From Owenia fusiformis (lineage: Eukaryota; Annelida; Polychaeta; Sabellida; Oweniidae): a DNA stretch of 64,000 bases. Below are positions 37,001-43,000 of this stretch, one piece after another (the stretch's first letter is position 1; each line of letters starts with the position of its first letter). The stretch spans positions 28,039,248 through 28,103,247 of the forward strand of contig CAIIXF020000003.1 of the NCBI GenBank assembly GCA_903813345.2. Reading direction: 5' to 3'. The notes beneath the pieces were generated by a model, which saw only the letters and a list, made by a program, of their open reading frames with translations, searched no databases and was not told the origin of the DNA. The position numbers and the translations under genes were made by a program.

Positions 37001-40000
37001 ATTTGTGCTATTCATTTATTGCTGTCCTATTACAACAAAAGCATTTAGACTTACTTACAAAGGTGACAAACATTTTCCGAAAGATATGTCTAAATTCGTT
37101 AATTCTCCAGGCATATATTATAGGGTTCAGTCCCGCTTGAATCATTATTAGAATTGTTGGCCAATAAGGAAAACCAAAATTATCATTTTTATGGGACATT
37201 ATTACAAGATTTATAAAGACTGGTAACCATGTAATATAAAAAACTCCTAGTATAAGTGAACTTGTTTTGACAATTTTAAAAATGCAGCCTTTCCTTGGAC
37301 ATGAATAATGGCATTTAACATTTTGTGGCTTTTGGACATTCTTCTTTGTCTCCTCTCTATCTTTATATATTTTTGGAAGTCTTGTTTTTGGTGTGTCATT
37401 GTTTCTATTTGGTGGTTCATTGTCATTAGAAGATAATTGTTGCATTTCCACTGTTGTTGTTGTTTCAGCCAATGTTGTAATGTTCTCAAGGTTTTGCGAA
37501 ATACTGGCTAATCTTTTCTGATCAGTTTTTATCTTGAAGCATTGTTTATATGCAACCCTAAAAATTCTGACGTAGCAAAATGTTGTAACCAGCAAAGTAG
37601 CACTTGCAAACGATTGTAGCATAATAAGATATTCCTTCGGGATTAAGAAATATGAATTACAATTAAAATCGTCAAACTCTGCTCGTAAGTTCCAACCCAT
37701 GAGAGGTAAGAATGCAACTATTGCACAAATGAATAATTCAAGTAAAATGGCTGCCAAACATCGTTTAGGTGTAATCTTGTATCCCCAATATGGGTGAAGT
37801 ATGTTAATGTAGCGCTCTATTGCGATAAAAAGCAAGCAAGTTCCAGAGGCCGAGACAGTAAATCCGAACATAGACTTTCCAAGCAAACACAAAGTTGCAT
37901 CATTCACTAGATCAGTATCGATAAACTGTGATGCTGACATCAGTGGAAAAGTCACGATCGCTGTTAGAATGTCGGCAACTGCTAAAAATGACGTGAAAAC
38001 AGGGTTGACTGCACCCAAATGTCTGAGTTTCTTACTCTTGTAGAAAGTGACCAAAACTAAAATGTTCCCATGTAGAATAAAAGGAACTAGAATTAATCCT
38101 ATCCAAAAAACAACTTTTATCTCTGGCATCCTGCTACTCTGCTTCTCAAGACAAAAACTCAACAGTTAATGTACAGTAGTTGTCTATAATTGTCAGTTTT
38201 TATGGGGGTAGTATAAAAAATCAGAATAAGTTCATCATCTCTAAACAATCCTAATCCTGTTCTTATTATCCCAATTAATGTAGATCTTGAGGGATACAGA
38301 AAAGCCTTCCATCCATCTATCCAACTAAATGTACAGTCGTCAGATTTGGTTCAGATTTTATGTGTTGATTACTTATAGACATAGACTACTGCTTAAGAAG
38401 GAATTTCAAAATGGTTTCTGAATTTAAGTGATTCACCAAAGTTTGTTTTGTATGATGAGATTTGTTCCTCCTGTGAGTTGCTGTTTTTCTAGTCTTATGA
38501 CAAATATTCTTCTTATATTATCAGCATTGTACTCAAATGAATTTTTCTTTCGTTTCTCTCCACATCATCACCTTAGGTTCCACGAGATGTAGTACTTTTA
38601 TATGGTCCCTTTCGTAGAGTCACTCCCTTTAGTAATGCTATGAGAGTGAATCTGAAACATTAAGCTAATATAGAGAGATAGTTCTACTACTCTGCACCGA
38701 TTAAGGTAGTCATCCAATTAAACAACATTCTAGAAGGACTAGCTGTCCATTTGTATGTCCAGGCGATAACTCAAATATAGTGTTGACAGATACATGTAGG
38801 GTACAAATTATAAATACGTAATTTGGGTGGATTTAATGAGTAATGATTTATGAGTGGAGGGATTTGGTTCAAATTTTATTTACTGATGCCTATAGGCTCA
38901 AATCTGTCGCAAAATTCACGTTTAGACCATTTGCTAGCTTCATAAATAATTTCAGGTGTCCAGCATCGTAAAAAGCCATGTAACTGTAAAAAGTAGTTGT
39001 ATTAAATAATTTTGTTGCAAAATAGGCAAAAAAATATCCTTTTTTTAACTTCTGCCATTTTAGCCATCATTCACTTTTGAGCAACACAATGTGAGCCCAG
39101 TACCCATGGTACTATTTATTTAAGCTGGGCAAACTGGTAGTTGTCAGGTCTTAATGTCATCATATGGTACTCTGGGTGAACTTCAAGGATGTATATTTCA
39201 TAGAGCATTCCTACTTATACAAGGTGATCCAGAAGTATGGCAACATCTTTGATCTTACTTATGGATCACCCTGTAATTTCAAGTTTTTAACAAGACTTAA
39301 CAAATTTACCTTTTTACTTCAGTTCAGTTTTGAACAAATTAGTAATAATTTTATTTCATACGTTCTTGATATATATATATCTTTTATTGACTCTTTAGAT
39401 GTCATGACCTGACATATTAGTCATTACAAAATGAAATTTTACAAAAACTACACTACACTACACTACACTAATATATACAATTTATACAAAAAACTTGTTA
39501 TTTACATATGTTATAATATACTTTAGGTGTGATGCATCCAAAATGTTAATCCCCAGGCAAGTTTAAGTTTTTGAATGATTTCGTAATAAAACTTCCAACT
39601 TGCTTTTGCACATATTTATCTTTTGAAGAAATTAACATAATGAATGTATTTTCAGGATCATGTTGATCAACATTAATTTTGCTAGTGATGTTGTCAAACA
39701 ATATTCTTCTATTTTCTCTATGTATTGCAAAATACTACCCTGATCTCTGGGTTTGTTTAAATGTTTTGGTATATTTAGTTCGATAAATGTCACTGTAACT
39801 TAAGGAATGTAGTTGTTTGTCTGTTTAGTAAGTTATAAATCCAGGGATTTTGGCGAACGAGGATACAAAATGTCAAAAATTACTACCTATTCCCTCAAAT
39901 TAAAGGTTTCCACATGAAATAAGTAATCATGCTGGACGTAAATGATATGGCATGTAAAAAACTATTCCATTTTGTGGAACGATCAATTACACAGGCTACC

Positions 40001-43000
40001 CTACCTTAAAGGCCTACCTTAAATAACTTGATGATATCATGATTAATTGCTACATCCTGTCTAATTAACTAATTATGCTATTTTATTTCACGAAGCATTA
40101 CTGACTAAGAATGAGGTCTGACCTTGAAGAAGACATAAACAAGAGTTTATAACTTGAAGTTTGTCACGTTCAATAGGATGTAATTCTGGTCAAGATGATA
40201 TCTCTTTGAGTATCTTTACTTTTACTTTTGATTTGTTTCCATGGTAATTTCTCTCAGAGTGAGGCCCTTTACTTGTTGATTTGTTCCCATGGTAATTCCT
40301 TGCCATTCAATTCTAATTTGCATTTTGAAACGTTTTGCTTCTCAGCAACATGAATCATGTACATGTACTTGATTCTTACAATAACCTTGACAAATTTTCA
40401 CTTATGAAATTAATTATTATGTTGTTTATCGTTATATTAAGGGGACTAGACATTTCGATGTCTGAAGTTTTAATTAGACCTTTTTATTCAGCCTTACTAG
40501 AGTCAGTAATTTTGAATGAAAACATTCATCATTTTGTGGAATATCATTTTGATTAAAAGATACTCGTTCTATGAAAGATGTACAATAGAAGAATTATTCT
40601 GATATTTCTCACATTTTTGTCACCAAAAAGAAATTTTAGGAGATTTGCATATTAAACCTCAAATCACTTACTTTTCCTTATTTCCATATTTGAATACTGT
40701 GAAAAGTTTTCTATAATAATAATTTTGATTTAAAAAAGTGTGGGCAAATTCTCAATTGATGCAATGTTAAAATTCTTTAAAAGCTTGATTTGTTCGTCCA
40801 ACAACCAAAATTTTCATAATTAATCACAATATGTACATTAACGGCGTCTTCCTATAGTATGTCATTTGCTTTTTAGACAGATTCAACCAACACTTCTTGG
40901 ATCATGAAATTAAGTGACTGTTGCAAGTTTTTAACACTAAGTCTATGGCAATCTGGCCCACAAAAACAAAGAAAAACAAGGGCTGGCATCTATTTCTTCA
41001 GCTTTATTTAGCAACTCCTTTATTGTCTGGAAGGGCCAATCCATTATTTAAGGATGATGAAACTACTTAGGATCTTGTCAATATTTATGGCACTTTAGCC
41101 TGTTGCATGATTAATATAATAGATATTGCCCTTCAGTTTGAAGGTGGAGCATATTAGAGCTAGCTTAAAGGTAGAATAAGAGATACAAATTTGAATACTA
41201 GATAACAGCAACGCCAATGTGTAGCAAGTCCCATCAAACAGGCATGGCTGCCATTTTTACAAAATTCCCTACTACATGTACTTTTTATTCAGTTATAGCT
41301 AAAATCGTAATATAACACACATAAAAATTGCACCATTTTTAAAATGGTCGCTCACGAGTCAAATTGTCATAAGAAAGCTAGCCATACACCAATGGGACAT
41401 CAAGGGAGTTATTGAGTAAAAGGGAAAAGTTCGGACATTCCCATGGGACATCAGGGGACATTGTCCCACGTTGTCCCTTTTTGTCCCTTTGTGTCCCTTT
41501 ATGTCCCATGAAAAGAATGAACATGTTGATTCTTTTCGAGGGACATCACAGGACAAATGAGAGGCATTTTATCACGTGATGATTGGTGTACACCCATTGG
41601 TGTACTGCTAGCTTAAGTATTCACATATAACATTTCAACAAATTGCACACAAAATAATTTTTTTCAAAATTGCTGCCTGTCATAAGACAGTATGAAATGC
41701 TTATGAGTATTCACATATCAAATATGAACAAAACTAATCAATTATTTTTTGAGTTGTAGCAAAAAAACATAAAATATCACACGTAAAATGGTGGCTATTT
41801 TAAAAATGGTTCCTTCTAGCCAAATGGCACCTTCAACGCTTTGGTGCTACTGTTATATAGTTCTCTTTAATTGCTTTATCTGATACCACCCATAAGAAAA
41901 GGTATGTGTTAAAAGAAATTTAAATATTTGGAAAGATTGTCCACTATATCTGATTCTCCCTTTTACAATTTAGTACAACATCATTTGTCAATTTCTTTCT
42001 ATATTTATATTCTGATCAGAGATTGGGTGTCTACGAATGTAATTATGTATTGGTTAGAATCAAAAGTCCTCTGAGATTTATAATCATGTGATGACAGAAA
42101 GAGAAAGTAGGAAGCTGTAGATTTTCAGTCTCATGCATTATTAAGTTCAGCTTTTAGTTGTAATTATAATCACTGTTTTCATGGTTATTGCCATGGTGAT
42201 TAATTGATACATTGATGCATTTCTCTTTTATCCACTGTCATATTAGTCATTATTCCAATGTTTGGTAGGGATATAGTGAAGCCCTCCATCCATTATAAGT
42301 CTGTCAGTCAGTCATGCAGTCTGTCCATCCATCCGGAAAATAATTTCAAGATGGCTGGAGTTTTCATTTCTTTTCATTTCTAACCAAAGTAATGATTATT
42401 ACTGTTTGAAACTTTGTTACCTTAGGAATTCAATATAATTTAGAGATCTCTTCAGAGTAAGGTTGCAGTAGGTATATAAAATCAAATGAATTACACTGTC
42501 ATCATGGTTAAATTTGTGAAAATTCTGATATATGTTGTTTTTTGTTGTTTTTTATTTTAAAATATATTGCACATTACATATACATTACATAAGCACTTAG
42601 TGGCTTTGCTAGCGACATTATCAGCCACTTGAAATATATATGATATATGTTCAATGTCTGTCTTTTAATATCTGCAAATGAAGGGTTATATGCGGCCACT
42701 TGCTTTAATGCTTTAATACTAGTAAGAGATCTTCCCATTGAGACCATTTCATTTTGCTCCGGAGCTTGTTACTGACTCTGACTTTCAACATGATGCAACA
42801 ATGTGAAATCCCCATACTTTCAGATTTTCTTTGTCCTGCCCTAATGCTTTGACATGACTTTCTTCTTCTACTGTTTGTCTTACTTTCTCCTGCACAATAA
42901 AGCACATTATCATATCATAGAGGAGCATATTGATAAGTGTAATCAAAACTTTAGGAACAGAGTCTTTTTGGTTTTCTTGTGCTGGGATATCAATATTTGA

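Larger units (their letters stand above)
38163..42700. other. long non-coding part of the intron, several small repeats
   Basis: No gene recognised. It contains a 58-bp inverted-repeat element (39218-39275), a (CACTA)n run at about 39446-39470, an inverted-repeat element (41375-41614), and two GGGATATAGTGAAGCCCTCC-type repeat pieces (about 38288-38350 and 42266-42345; related at 9445-9530 and inverted at about 48400-48450). Confidence 0.45.
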